From positions 1 to 64,000 of the forward strand of contig JAQGEF010000011.1 in the NCBI GenBank assembly GCA_027854065.1: a stretch of 64,000 nt of DNA. The letters are read 5' to 3'. The stretch's first letter is position 1; each line of letters starts with the position of its first letter. Shown one piece after another: positions 8,802-18,799 of the stretch. A program made the translations under genes and the position numbers. Under the pieces are notes generated by a model that saw only the letters and a list, made by a program, of their open reading frames with translations, did not search any database and had not been told where the DNA came from. The stretch is from Polluticaenibacter yanchengensis (lineage in GTDB: Bacteria > Bacteroidota > Bacteroidia > Chitinophagales > Chitinophagaceae).

Positions 8802-9436
8802 ACTATTTCTTTGTTTAATTTATTTAAATCTATCACTTCATAGAGCGCAGTAAACGAATAAGGCTGCATTCCCGGTAATAAAAAACATTTGATTCGCTTC
8901 CTTATTACTTCTCCTCTTACAAATTTCCTGCCATCCGGTAATGCGAATGTATCTCCAATATTTATTGTTTCCACTGTGGTCATTGCCGGGTGGCGCTTGT
9001 CGTACTTATTCAAGACTCGCTGCAAATCAACTTCACTGCAGGTACTCGCCCCCGGTTTCTTTATTGTTTTTACCAATGCTTCCGTAATATCCACCGGTAG
9101 AACCTGATGCTGGATAAACTCATAAAGCATCTGGCTGTATATAGACTTCCATTCAGTACCATGAGGTTGCACGCGATGTCCAAATTTTTCATAAGTAAGT
9201 AAATGCGCCAGTTCATGTATTAACGTTACCAGAAATGCATATTTATTCAAATCACCATTTACCGATATCCTGTGATTGTTATTACCATAAGCATTCCTGT
9301 AATCCCCCAATTTTGTTTTACGTCCCCTGCTGATGGTCAGGTGCACTTTATGTTTCAATATCAATGGCATTACCAGTTCAAAACAATTATCCGGCAGATA
9401 CTGCCTTAAAGGCTCAAAAGAACGTTGTTTTTCCAA
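8798..9436 (-). CDS. SprT-like domain metalloprotein
   Basis: SprT-family putative zinc protein. The signature is TLIHELAHLL, a HExxH motif (H74, E75, H78), followed by a third likely ligand in PHGTEW near residue 92, the usual SprT spacing. The family includes the DNA-protein crosslink protease Spartan; bacterial members are mostly uncharacterised. C-terminal ~90 residues (NIGDTFALPDGRKFVRGEVIRKR) lack obvious cysteines for a zinc ribbon. 212 residues, no signal peptide. ATGA-coupled to the outer-membrane protein gene downstream, an odd pairing conserved order would test. Confidence 0.85.
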   Translation of the reverse strand: MEKQRSFEPLRQYLPDNCFELVMPLILKHKVHLTISRGRKTKLGDYRNAYGNNNHRISVNGDLNKYAFLVTLIHELAHLLTYEKFGHRVQPHGTEWKSIYSQMLYEFIQHQVLPVDITEALVKTIKKPGASTCSEVDLQRVLNKYDKRHPAMTTVETINIGDTFALPDGRKFVRGEVIRKRIKCFLLPGMQPYSFTALYEVIDLNKLNKEIV

Positions 9437-9439
9437 TGA

Positions 9440-9832
9440 TTAAATTTCCTTTTTCTTATTCAGTTGCAAAGATAAATAAGTACCTAAAATATGGTACACC
9501 AAATACAAAACAGCGCAGCCAATCAAACCACTCTTATTAATCGTTTTCGCCGTAAGCATATATAAGAACGCTGCAATACCAATCACAGCAAATTTTAGCA
9601 TAAAGCCACCATAAACACCACTCACAGCTGCACCCGGGCGCTTAGGGTCTATTTTTTTGCTATACATTAATATGCTGACAAGCGTTACAGCATACAAAAT
9701 GACATTACCGCCAATTAACAGCCCCACATTAACATTAATATCCTCCAGTTTACCTCTTAATATAAAAATAATGGCAGTAAATACAATAAACACCAGATGT
9801 AACGGCAAAAGCTCCTTTTTTGAACTAAACAT
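9440..9832 (-). CDS. Conserved four-helix membrane protein of unknown function
   Basis: A 130-residue integral membrane protein with four predicted helices: LPLHLVFIVFTAIIFILRG, VNVGLLIGGNVILYAVTLVS, FMLKFAVIGIAAFLYMLTA and LIGCAVLYLVYHILGTYLSL. Short charged loops include KKIDPKRPGAAVSGVYGG. I do not recognise a characterised family. It ends only 3 bp before the SprT-like gene starts, so both are likely on one transcript. Confidence 0.75.
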   Translation of the reverse strand: MFSSKKELLPLHLVFIVFTAIIFILRGKLEDINVNVGLLIGGNVILYAVTLVSILMYSKKIDPKRPGAAVSGVYGGFMLKFAVIGIAAFLYMLTAKTINKSGLIGCAVLYLVYHILGTYLSLQLNKKKEI

Positions 9833-9971
9833 TCCTTTATTTATTTTTCTTTTTTATTAAGTCCGCTATGGATAAGCTATATGAAATTATTGTTTCAACT
9901 AGCCTCAATATCATCATTCAAACCTTCGTATCAGAATCTGTTACTATAAATTAGTATGCGGATTTTATAAT

Positions 9972-10385
9972 CTAATCCCTGGTCGTATCTATCATCAGAC
10001 TATCGTTCGCAGATATGTCCAGCAACGTCGTATCTACCACCAATTCATTAGTATCTCCCTTCAAAACCCTTTGTACAGCATCCAGGTACAGTTGTTTCTG
10101 TGCCAATGAATATTCCAGGCTATCTGTTTTCATCTTTAGGTCCCTCAGCATTTGTGTAGAACCCTGTTTGCCATATCCAGGTATCAGGTACCGGATATTA
10201 GTAAAAGAAACAATAGCAAGAGTAAATCCCACCAAAATGACAAAAATACTGCTTAAAAGCACAAACACTGAAACCCTGTTCAGTTTAAATGTTGTCAATT
10301 CTTCAAATGTATCATCATTAATAATTACCAGGCGATACCTGTTTTTTAATCTTTTAAATGTATTCTGAGAATTGGTAGGCTTCAT
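9972..10385 (-). CDS. Membrane-anchored protein resembling the N-terminus of Bacteroidota M23 peptidases
   Basis: About 137 residues from the ATG at 10383-10385 (MKPTNSQNTFKRLKNRYRL). The start of ORF at 10451 adds an unlikely 22 residues. A short cytoplasmic segment with RYRLVIINDDTFEELTTFKLNR is followed by one strong membrane helix (VFVLLSSIFVILVGFTLAIV), then RYLIPGYG, a heptad-like stretch MLRDLKMKTDSLEYSLAQKQ and AVQRVLKGD. From memory of the family this whole layout is the N-terminal module of Bacteroidota M23 metallopeptidases, but here the protein stops after LMIDTTRD with no LytM domain. Role unknown; a regulator or partner of cell-wall enzymes is possible. Confidence 0.7.
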   Translation of the reverse strand: MKPTNSQNTFKRLKNRYRLVIINDDTFEELTTFKLNRVSVFVLLSSIFVILVGFTLAIVSFTNIRYLIPGYGKQGSTQMLRDLKMKTDSLEYSLAQKQLYLDAVQRVLKGDTNELVVDTTLLDISANDSLMIDTTRD

Positions 10386-10612
10386 ATTTGTAAAAATAAA
10401 TGAAGTGTAATTTATAATCAATTTTAAATAAATAAATGTATAATTCTTCAATTAGGCAATGAACATTTAAAAAAAACGTTTATTTTGCTGAATTATCTGT
10501 TGATAGCTGATTATACTAGGTAATTTAGAACAATACTGGAATGTGACTTTGCCAAAAGCATCATTTTCAACTACATTTATATTAAACGGCATTACTGTAT
10601 TAAGATTATATA

Positions 10613-13600
10613 ATGAACTATAAAAAATACTTACTATGTTGTGTGTTAATGGTAATAGCAGTTTTATCGGCTATTGGCCAAAAGCCCGCATTTGAGTTTG
10701 CCATAAAAAAACCGGACCAGTATAAAGAGCGCCCTCTGCCTTCAGAAAAGTTCAAGGATAAAAAATTCACCAAAGTCCGTCGTTTTTTTCAGAATACTTT
10801 TACAAAGTATAACTACTATTTCAATGCCAACCTACGCCTCAATCAAATAGTAGAGCAGTCAAAAAGAACAAATAACGATGACTATACACAATTATTAAGT
10901 TTTTACCCTTATAGTTTACAGACAACTTCCAAAGACCCCTTCCTGGACAGTATCATCTGGAAATGTACATCAGGCATTCTGCTCCATGATTTAAGGAATG
11001 ACTGGATAGATGACCTGTATTTAATAATGGGCAAAACTTACCTGTTACGCCAGGATTATGACAGTGCCCGTATGATTTTCAGTTATATCAACTATGCGTA
11101 TGGCCCCAAAGGAGATGATGGATATGATAAAGTGATCGGAAGTAACCAGGGCAATAACAATAATCCCCTCTCTGTATCCACTCCGGAAAGAAAAAAATAT
11201 ATTTTAAAGAAAGCTCCTATTAGAAACGAAGCATTCCTATACCAGATAAGGGCCATGATTGAAGATTCCCTGTATTTAGACGCCGCATCTTTAATCACCA
11301 CCTTACAAAACGATCCGTTATTCCCTGCCAGGTTACAGAATTCGCTGCATGAGCAACTGGCATATATGCACTACCGCCAGCAGGAATGGGACAGTGCGGC
11401 AGTTCATTTAGAACAAGCCATAGATGTGGCAGAAAACAGGGCAGAGAAAGCCAGATGGTGGTACCTGGCAGGCCAGATGTATCAAATGGCCAATATGTTT
11501 GATAAAGCTTCTAATGCTTATGCACAAAGCTCCGAATTAACTTTTGACCCGGTAATGGATGTCTATGCCAGGTTAAATACCATTCGCCTCAATAAAAGCA
11601 ACAATCCTAAAATAATTGATGAAAATATCGCCAAACTGGTATCCATGGCCAAAAAGGACAAATACCAGAATTATAAAAACATTATTTATTATGCCGCTGC
11701 TTTAATTGAATTAGAGCGCAATGGTTATGATGCCGCCACAGCTTTTCTAAAAAACAGTATTAAATACAAGACAACAGATGAAAATCAGACTAATCGCAGC
11801 TTCATGCTTTTAGGTGATGTACATTTTCAGAAAAAAGATTTCTCTAACGCCGCTTTTGAAGGCTATGACAGTACTAAAAATGCAGGACTGACAATAGCTT
11901 CCGAAAAAAGACTCGAATACAGAAAAACACCCACCCACGATATTTATTTAATAGACGAAGAGATTAAAGTAAACGATAGTTTGCTCCAGGTAGCATTATT
12001 ACCGGAAGCAGAAAGAGACGCATTAGTAAAAAAAGTAGTAAAGCAGCAACGCAAGCTAAGAGGACTTAAAGAAGAAAACATGGGAATTGCCGGTAGCGCA
12101 CCATTGGCTGGCGGCAGTAACACCACTGTAACTGACTTATTTAGCTCAGGCGGCACCAGTTTTTACTTTTATGACGCCAATGCCCGGGCCAATGGGTTCA
12201 CTAAATTCAAACAAATTTGGGGAGACAGGCCAAACGTTGATAACTGGCGTCGGAGTGCCAAATTGAAACAAACCAATTTCCAGAATGTCAATTTAACCAA
12301 TAATAATACCAATAACAACGATCCGTTAACGGATGTATTTGATTCCAGTAATGTCTCTTATGACAATTACTACAGTCGTTTACCTATTTCACCGGAAAAA
12401 CAAAATGCCAACCGTCTTAAATCCATTGACAAACTATTTGAAAAAGCAGAAATAGTACATTACAAATTAGAAGAATACAGCGAAGCCATAAAAATATATG
12501 AAGAAGTTTTAAGGCGCTCAGCCGATACCGGTGTAAACAGGGAAAAAAGCATATTCGGATTAATACATTGCTACGACAGGATTGGTGACAAAGCAAAATC
12601 AGATTTCTATAAAAGCGAACTATTGAAAAAACATGCTAACAGCGAATTAGCAAACAGGTTTAACAACGGCACTACTCAGCAACAGGCAAAAAGCAAAGCA
12701 GAGGTAGATAAAACTTATACCAATATCTACAACCAGTTTTTAGAGGGCAATTTTGCCAAAGCAGTAGAGCAAAAAAATGAAGCAGATAAAAACTTCAATA
12801 TCGTAAGCTGGTCCCCACAACTAAGCTATATTGAATCAGTATATTACATTAAAGAAAGACAGGACTCTGTAGCCATAAAAAAACTAAATGACCTGCAAAA
12901 GGCCCATAGCACAAGCCCTTTAGCCGGAAAAGCCAAAACAATGGTAGATGTACTTAAACGCAGGGCCGAAATTGAAAAATACCTGACTGATTTACAAATT
13001 ACCCGCATGCCGGAAGATTCCATTGGCAATATTCCTGAAGTTGTAGCAATACCTGAACGCAAACTAGTTAGTAAAGCGGAAATGGACAAAGCAGACAGTA
13101 CCCGTATTTCTGAAAAAGATCTTGCTGAAAAAATGAAAGCAGAAAAACAGAAAGCGGACAGCATTATGAAATCAATTACCGATAAACAGGTAAAAGATTC
13201 CCTTGCCAAAGCAGAAAAACTAAAATTAGACCTGGAGAAAAAGTTACAGGACTCATTAATAAATGCTGCAAAAGCTGACAGTATAAGATTAGTTGTAGAA
13301 CAAAAACGTCTTGATTCATTAGCAATTGTAAAAGCAGACAGTATAAAAGCTGCTGTTGCGAAAATGACAACTGATTCTTTGGAAGCAGCAAGAATCCTCG
13401 ACTCTATCACCGCTGTAAATAAAGCGATAGAAGCCAGGGAAAAAGCAGAAAGAGAAGCCATCGCTTTAGCCAATAAAAACAGGTTAGATTCTATTCAAAA
13501 CGCTATCAAGCTCACCCAGGAAAAACGACGTATTGATTCCATTGAAAATGTCAGGAAGGAAGAACTGGCTAAAGCAAATGCAATAATGAAGCCATCTGCT

Positions 13601-13996
13601 ACAAGTTCACCATATAAATTCAGTATGAATGACGGCGGCTATGTAGCCATTGTATTAGAAAAGATAGACCCGGCCTATGTAAATGAAGTGTTCTATGCTT
13701 TTGGAAACTACAAAAACGGCTATAAGGGTACTAAAATAAACTCTGTAAAAAAACGCCTCAAAGATAACTTATGGCTGGTACTCTTACAGAATCCGAATTT
13801 CCAGAATGTTCAGGGACAGCTAGATTTTATTGAGACCATGAAACCACTGGCCCAATCAGAAATTATCAACTGGCTGGAACCATCCAAGTATAAATTCATC
13901 ATTTTAAACCAGGCTAACCTGGACTTATTATCGTCCGATCCGAATATAGAACAGTATTTAAAAGCATTAAATGAAGTCTTGCCTGGTAAATTCTAG
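10613..13996 (+). CDS. porW: TPR protein, PorW/SprE-like type IX secretion component
   Basis: Large 1127-residue cell-envelope protein. N-terminal hydrophobic segment MNYKKYLLCCVLMVIAVLSAIGQ suggests export. Next is the SprE/PorW signature region KFTKVRRFFQNTFTKYNYYFN, YTQLLSFYPYSLQTTS and DLYLIMGKTYLLRQDYDSA, then TPR-like helices to ~800. Residues ~850-1000 are a charged coiled-coil region with many Asp-Ser-Ile/Leu words (KADSI, QDSL, LDSI). The last ~100 residues (FSMNDGGYVAIVLEKIDPAYV) form a separate domain. SprE/PorW is needed for type IX secretion and gliding in Bacteroidota. Absence of a clear lipobox leaves its anchoring uncertain. Confidence 0.85.
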   Translation: MNYKKYLLCCVLMVIAVLSAIGQKPAFEFAIKKPDQYKERPLPSEKFKDKKFTKVRRFFQNTFTKYNYYFNANLRLNQIVEQSKRTNNDDYTQLLSFYPYSLQTTSKDPFLDSIIWKCTSGILLHDLRNDWIDDLYLIMGKTYLLRQDYDSARMIFSYINYAYGPKGDDGYDKVIGSNQGNNNNPLSVSTPERKKYILKKAPIRNEAFLYQIRAMIEDSLYLDAASLITTLQNDPLFPARLQNSLHEQLAYMHYRQQEWDSAAVHLEQAIDVAENRAEKARWWYLAGQMYQMANMFDKASNAYAQSSELTFDPVMDVYARLNTIRLNKSNNPKIIDENIAKLVSMAKKDKYQNYKNIIYYAAALIELERNGYDAATAFLKNSIKYKTTDENQTNRSFMLLGDVHFQKKDFSNAAFEGYDSTKNAGLTIASEKRLEYRKTPTHDIYLIDEEIKVNDSLLQVALLPEAERDALVKKVVKQQRKLRGLKEENMGIAGSAPLAGGSNTTVTDLFSSGGTSFYFYDANARANGFTKFKQIWGDRPNVDNWRRSAKLKQTNFQNVNLTNNNTNNNDPLTDVFDSSNVSYDNYYSRLPISPEKQNANRLKSIDKLFEKAEIVHYKLEEYSEAIKIYEEVLRRSADTGVNREKSIFGLIHCYDRIGDKAKSDFYKSELLKKHANSELANRFNNGTTQQQAKSKAEVDKTYTNIYNQFLEGNFAKAVEQKNEADKNFNIVSWSPQLSYIESVYYIKERQDSVAIKKLNDLQKAHSTSPLAGKAKTMVDVLKRRAEIEKYLTDLQITRMPEDSIGNIPEVVAIPERKLVSKAEMDKADSTRISEKDLAEKMKAEKQKADSIMKSITDKQVKDSLAKAEKLKLDLEKKLQDSLINAAKADSIRLVVEQKRLDSLAIVKADSIKAAVAKMTTDSLEAARILDSITAVNKAIEAREKAEREAIALANKNRLDSIQNAIKLTQEKRRIDSIENVRKEELAKANAIMKPSATSSPYKFSMNDGGYVAIVLEKIDPAYVNEVFYAFGNYKNGYKGTKINSVKKRLKDNLWLVLLQNPNFQNVQGQLDFIETMKPLAQSEIINWLEPSKYKFIILNQANLDLLSSDPNIEQYLKALNEVLPGKF

Positions 13997-14302
13997 GCAA
14001 GTTCTAAAGAGCTAAGAATAGATTACTAATATTATAAAAGTTGAAAAGCTGCCACATATTTGACTGTCGGGTAAATGGATAATGCATTTTTTGAAAGTAA
14101 ATTAATAATAGCATCCAAAACTTAAGTCCTAAAACCTAGCAACAATATACAATATAAACACCTAGCAGTCATTTTGATCACAGCGAAGAATCCCATTCAA
14201 AAAACTTAACTCAAGCTATTTCACCGAAAGCTTCCTGTCCCCTCCTGGGGAGGAGCTGGAGCGGGTTTGTACACCAAATCAATAACATCCCAAACACACA
14301 TC
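13997..14302. other. Intergenic region between porW-like gene and the pigment-type operon
   Basis: No gene seen. At 14171-14193 is a short word (ATTTTGATCACAGCGAAGAA...) that recurs with about five differences at 31512-31534, an apparent small dispersed repeat. At ~14234-14256 lies a GC-rich palindromic stretch (CCCCTCCTGGGGAGG) that may be a degraded repeat or a weak hairpin downstream of the leftward operon. Confidence 0.45.
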
Positions 14303-15595
14303 CTACAGACTTCTTTTGTCTACAAGATAAATGGGCTTGCGACTCTTTATATCAAAAACGGTGCGACTTAATACTTCGAATGGTACAAACTCAACCGCAG
14401 GCGTCACACGGATCTTTGATTTCAAATAAGCCCTGATCTCGTCAAGAAATGCCTGCGAAGTATCAGAAGCTGTCATTTTTATAAGCACATCATCCGTGCC
14501 CGCACTACTGGTGGTCAGTATCACCTGGTAAAGCTGTATCGCATCAAAATGATTCAGCAGGTCAAAGATCGCAGGCGGATAAACGGTCGTTCCTTTATAC
14601 TTAATCATATGGTCCTTACGGCCAACAACCGGGCCCACACGAACGGTCGTCCTGCCACAATTACAAGGTTCCTCTATTACCTGCACCATGTCCCCCGTTT
14701 TGAAACGCAATAATGGCATTGCTTCCACACCTAAAGTGGTAATCGTCAGCTCCCCTACTTCCCCCTTTTTCACCGGTTCATTGTTATTGTTGAGTACTTC
14801 AATAATAATCAGTTCCGGATGATGATGTCCCCCGCATTGTGCAGAACATTCAGTAAAGGCCGTGCCCATTTCAGTAGAAGCATAGGTAGAATATAATTTA
14901 ACCTGCCACTTACTTAAAATTTTATCGGCCAGGATACTGTTGGTCAGGTCCTGGTTCTTTAATGCCTCACCAATACAAACAATACCCTCTATACCAGCGT
15001 TATTATAATCAATGCCATGCTCCTGCGCGTAATCTATCAGCTTCAATAAAAAAGAAGGTACCGCAATCAGGTACCGGGGCTTATTGGCCAATATAGAGTC
15101 CCACTGAAGCTGCGGCGTGCCCGCACCAATGCGGATAACGCCCGCTCCTATTTTCCTGAGCCCTAAAAAATAAGCCAGGCCCGCTACAAAACAACGGTCA
15201 ATCGTGGTCATTAGCTGCACCACATGACCTTTACGGATTCCTGCACAAGACAAAGAGATCGCTTCATTGTAGGCCAGTCGCTCTAAATCCTTATCAGTCA
15301 GCCCGAAAGTTACCGGTTTCCCCAATGTACCGGAAGTAGTAGAAAAATCTACGATTTCAGACTTCGGCACACAGAAAAAATCATTATTGCGCAATTGCAG
15401 GTCCTTTTTTGTAGTAACAGGCAGCTGCTCCAGGTCTTCTAAAGTATTAACCTTCGAAATATCAATGTGATGATTAGCAAACAAATCCTTATAGAACGGG
15501 GAATGCTCATGTAAATACACGAGTAAATCACGTAAAGCCGCCTCCTGGAAAATTTTTATCTCCTGCCTTGTAGCTGTTTCTATTAAAGGAATCAT
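14303..15595 (-). CDS. PaaK-like AMP-forming acyl/aryl-CoA ligase
   Basis: 430-residue adenylate-forming enzyme of the phenylacetate-CoA ligase type. Motifs: the P-loop TTSGTLGKP, the acidic YSTYASTEMG motif, RFKTGDM and the hinge-region GRKDHMIKYKGTTVYP. Two cysteine pairs (CSAQCGGHHHPE and EPCNCGR) match the structural zinc site of PaaK-type ligases. Last gene of the six-gene leftward operon, overlapping the C45 gene by 4 bases. In flexirubin-type loci a ligase like this activates an aromatic acid starter; that role is inferred from context only. Confidence 0.85.
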   Translation of the reverse strand: MIPLIETATRQEIKIFQEAALRDLLVYLHEHSPFYKDLFANHHIDISKVNTLEDLEQLPVTTKKDLQLRNNDFFCVPKSEIVDFSTTSGTLGKPVTFGLTDKDLERLAYNEAISLSCAGIRKGHVVQLMTTIDRCFVAGLAYFLGLRKIGAGVIRIGAGTPQLQWDSILANKPRYLIAVPSFLLKLIDYAQEHGIDYNNAGIEGIVCIGEALKNQDLTNSILADKILSKWQVKLYSTYASTEMGTAFTECSAQCGGHHHPELIIIEVLNNNNEPVKKGEVGELTITTLGVEAMPLLRFKTGDMVQVIEEPCNCGRTTVRVGPVVGRKDHMIKYKGTTVYPPAIFDLLNHFDAIQLYQVILTTSSAGTDDVLIKMTASDTSQAFLDEIRAYLKSKIRVTPAVEFVPFEVLSRTVFDIKSRKPIYLVDKRSL

Positions 15596-17253
15596 TTAAT
15601 TTTTCGTTTCAGTTTTTTAAGATACTTCTCAATATTTTCCTTATCAGGTAAGGTCGTTATTTCCTTACTTAAAGCGATACGAAAAGCATTATCTGCCGCC
15701 TCGTATTGTTTATAATTGTAATAATAAACACCGGATTTATAATAAACGATCCATAACTCAGGATTTAATTGCCTGTATTTAAAAAGAACATCTTCCGCCA
15801 GAAGAGTCTTCTTTTTAATGGCCGCATCTATTTGCCTGTCCAGCACCCTGTAAGCTTCATAGTCCCTGTAAGCATTTGTATAAATAAAACTATCGGCCGG
15901 TATATTTAAGGAAACAAGATTTTTAGACCTTATCACAGAACCAGTATCAGCAAAAATTGCTTTCAGATCATAAGCAACAAAAGTACCAGACTGGTAAGGG
16001 CTGGAAGATACCCATACTTTCAGGTCCTCAGGTTGGAATATAATGCCGTGGTGGGCCAGTAACTGGTTCAGGGATTTCTCATTACCATAGCCGATCGGCT
16101 TATTCCTTAGCCCCTCTTTATTTCTTAAAATAGCCGCCACCGCAGCCGGGTCCATTTTTTGGGTTTCGTTTTGCAACAATTCTTCTATCCGTTCAAACCT
16201 GTACAATGAATGGCTTTCCAATATATGCCTGTTATTTTTTTTATCTTCTTTATAAGCAGAGCTCTGGAAATGATTCGTGCAAATTAATTCATCCGATCCC
16301 GGTACATCATAAACACCAAAATTTTTGGGAGACATCTCTATCAGCACCGCTTTCCTGTCTTTACTGCTGCTTACCATTAAAGATTCTGAAACAAACACTT
16401 TAAACCGGCGGGCGATGGTTACAGCCTCCTCAATGGTACCCGCATATTGCAGGATCGTCCTGGCAACAATGGAGATTGGGGTCTTTGCCACCAATGGTAT
16501 TTTAGATTTACCCGCATTCATAGTAATCGTCAGGCCCCGCTCATTCATGCCGGACACAACACCGACCATTCCCGGCCAGGTAACCATCATCAGCCCGTAA
16601 CCACTATCAGGTTTTATAAACGCAATAATTTTATTCTTTGCAAAATCATCACCAGCGTAAAAATCAAAGTTCCTCCCTAACAGCAGCTTGCCGTCTTCAG
16701 TCTTCTCATTCCAGAAAGCCATTGATGAGCAACCCACCAACGCCAGGTCTTCCAGCGCATGCCCGATATCATGCGCGCCGTGTAAGTACAGGTTTCTCAG
16801 GTACTTTGGCGCTATCTTATCATAATTATCAGATGCGAAGCGAGATACGCCATAGATTTCAGTTTTATATTCTTCAGGAACATTTAAGTAAAGTTTGCGG
16901 TTATAAAACTTCAAAAACTGCCGCAATAATGACTGTCTGAATTTTGAAGGCACCAGTTCATTAATCTTCCCGAAAAAGACATCTTCCTGGTAATGATACA
17001 AAGAATCATATAACGCCCCCATCGCCAACCCACGTTCCAGCGGGTCACCGGAAACATACATTTCCCATTGCCCGAAATCATTTTTCAACAGGTAATTCCT
17101 TCCTGCAGAAAATACCGAATCCGAATAACGGACAACGGTTGGCGTTGTTGCATTATAGCCATCTGTCAGCGGTTGATGGTGAATTGATTTAGAAACACCG
17201 CAACCGTAAAATAAAGACAGGATCAATATATATAAAATGCTATACCGGTTCAT
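15592..17253 (-). CDS. C45-family Ntn-hydrolase lipoprotein with C-terminal TPR-like region
   Basis: Lipoprotein-type signal with lipobox LFYGC (Cys18). The autoproteolytic acyltransferase/hydrolase core carries ALVGCSSMAFW, with the likely N-terminal nucleophile Cys175 after cleavage, then GRNFDFYAGDD, MVTWPGMVGVVSGMNERGLT and LICTNHFQS, as in the C45 (isopenicillin N acyltransferase-related) family. Residues ~470-550 look like helical repeats (FKYRQLNPELWIVYYKSGVYY). C45 proteins occur in flexirubin and aryl-polyene loci, where an acyl-transfer role is suspected but not proved. Overlaps the upstream FAD gene by 14 bases. Confidence 0.82.
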   Translation of the reverse strand: MNRYSILYILILSLFYGCGVSKSIHHQPLTDGYNATTPTVVRYSDSVFSAGRNYLLKNDFGQWEMYVSGDPLERGLAMGALYDSLYHYQEDVFFGKINELVPSKFRQSLLRQFLKFYNRKLYLNVPEEYKTEIYGVSRFASDNYDKIAPKYLRNLYLHGAHDIGHALEDLALVGCSSMAFWNEKTEDGKLLLGRNFDFYAGDDFAKNKIIAFIKPDSGYGLMMVTWPGMVGVVSGMNERGLTITMNAGKSKIPLVAKTPISIVARTILQYAGTIEEAVTIARRFKVFVSESLMVSSSKDRKAVLIEMSPKNFGVYDVPGSDELICTNHFQSSAYKEDKKNNRHILESHSLYRFERIEELLQNETQKMDPAAVAAILRNKEGLRNKPIGYGNEKSLNQLLAHHGIIFQPEDLKVWVSSSPYQSGTFVAYDLKAIFADTGSVIRSKNLVSLNIPADSFIYTNAYRDYEAYRVLDRQIDAAIKKKTLLAEDVLFKYRQLNPELWIVYYKSGVYYYNYKQYEAADNAFRIALSKEITTLPDKENIEKYLKKLKRKIK

Positions 17254-18799
17254 TATTAAATAATGTTTCCTTCGCCACTATTTCCGCGTTAATTTTATCT
17301 AACAGGTATTTTTTACCGACGATTTCAGAACAGGTCAACACTGCGGCGATAGTAACGCCCAATACCCCATGCATATTAATGCTCTGGCCTGTAAGATACA
17401 GGTTATCCAGCTTTGTTTTTGGAGATATAAAAGATTTTAACGGGTTCGAAGAATCTTTCACGTACCCGTATAAATTACCGTTATGCCCCCCTATATAATC
17501 CCTGTAGGATAAAGGGGTTGATGTATAAACCGACTTAATATTTCCCTTGATCTGCGGGTAACGTGCTATTACCTGTTCCAGGAACCGTTCCTGCCTGCTT
17601 AGCTTATATGCCTCGTATTCATCCCCCCTTTCCGAAGGACTGGCGACGGTATTCCTTGAAGCCTGCCATTTTTCGAATTCCGAAAAATGAAGGTAAGTAA
17701 TACCCGTCATGCTCTCCGCCCATTCCTGGTCCTGCTCAGAGACGTTCATGGACAACATAAAGGCTTCCGGCCAGGACGCTTCTGTATAATCATTCGCATC
17801 CCATACCCGTTTACTATCCTTAAAATGGTAGTTATTATAATTGAGATACTTCACCGTCTCCGGCTCAAAAACAATATAAATACTAAATGCAGCCGGCAAA
17901 ACCTCGATACTCTGGATACGCGAGTAAAAAGATTTCCTGAACTTTTCCGCACCAACCATATTCAAAGTCGTCTTTGGCTCAATATTAGAAATAAACAGGT
18001 CCGCTTTATATTCATTCCCGTCTTTCGTAAATGCACTCACCACTTTGTTTTCCTCGGTTTTAAATCCCGTAATTTCCTGGCGTTTATAAGCTTCCCCTCC
18101 GTACTTTTTCAGCTGCTTTAATAACTGCTTGGTAATCTGGCTGCCACCGTTCACACAACGCCAGGCACTTTGTATATAAGAATTTACCGACAGTGCATGC
18201 ACATAAAGCGGTGTCTTATCAGGTAAACCCGCGTATAAAAAATTGGAACCAACCAAAACCGCCCTGAGCTTTTCATTCTGAGTGAGCTCCTCAAAGTATT
18301 GTTTAGCATTAATAGATAAAATATCATTAGGATGCCCCTCGCCTATATTCAGGTTGTATAATGGGAAGGCATCGCAGATCTCCTGTATCTTCTGACAATA
18401 GCTCCTGATGGCGACCTCCTCATCCGGGAAATAGCGCAACAATTGCCTTGTAAAATTTTCATAGCCCTGGGCGTGCGGGTATTCCAGCGCGTCATCACCA
18501 AAACTAATCACATCGTAAGCATCATTATTCATCCTGGATAAATTCAGATCATCCATAATGCCCAAATAACTGAAATATTTATTCAGGTTCTGGCCCGCTT
18601 CCAATGCGCCTATATAATGTACTCCCGTATCAAAAATAGTTTTATCCCTTGCAAAGGTTTGTAAATTACCGCCAAACTGCTGGTTTTTCTCTACCACGCA
18701 TACCCTTTTACCCTCTTTAGCCAGTATTACGGCAGATACAAGCCCGCCAAGCCCGCTCCCAACTATTACAACATCATATTTCTTATCTTGCTCAAACAT
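17240..18799 (-). CDS. FAD-dependent oxidoreductase, phytoene desaturase/CrtISO-like
   Basis: 519-residue flavoprotein with the N-terminal dinucleotide motif DVVIVGSGLGGLVSAVILAK and the following VVEKNQQFGGNLQTF. A C-terminal FAD motif is seen in LDNLYLTGQSINMHGVLGVT. This is the arrangement of the phytoene dehydrogenase / carotene isomerase superfamily. Such enzymes in aryl-polyene-type clusters are thought to act on polyene chains or related lipids; substrate here is unknown. Start ATG at 18797-18799 overlaps the MMPL fusion gene by 8 bases. Confidence 0.85.
   Translation of the reverse strand: MFEQDKKYDVVIVGSGLGGLVSAVILAKEGKRVCVVEKNQQFGGNLQTFARDKTIFDTGVHYIGALEAGQNLNKYFSYLGIMDDLNLSRMNNDAYDVISFGDDALEYPHAQGYENFTRQLLRYFPDEEVAIRSYCQKIQEICDAFPLYNLNIGEGHPNDILSINAKQYFEELTQNEKLRAVLVGSNFLYAGLPDKTPLYVHALSVNSYIQSAWRCVNGGSQITKQLLKQLKKYGGEAYKRQEITGFKTEENKVVSAFTKDGNEYKADLFISNIEPKTTLNMVGAEKFRKSFYSRIQSIEVLPAAFSIYIVFEPETVKYLNYNNYHFKDSKRVWDANDYTEASWPEAFMLSMNVSEQDQEWAESMTGITYLHFSEFEKWQASRNTVASPSERGDEYEAYKLSRQERFLEQVIARYPQIKGNIKSVYTSTPLSYRDYIGGHNGNLYGYVKDSSNPLKSFISPKTKLDNLYLTGQSINMHGVLGVTIAAVLTCSEIVGKKYLLDKINAEIVAKETLFNNEPV

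Noticed and set aside
12844..13473. 209-codon minus-strand ORF
   Set aside because: Mirror of the repetitive coiled-coil part of the porW-like gene; low-complexity Ser/Ala-rich translation.
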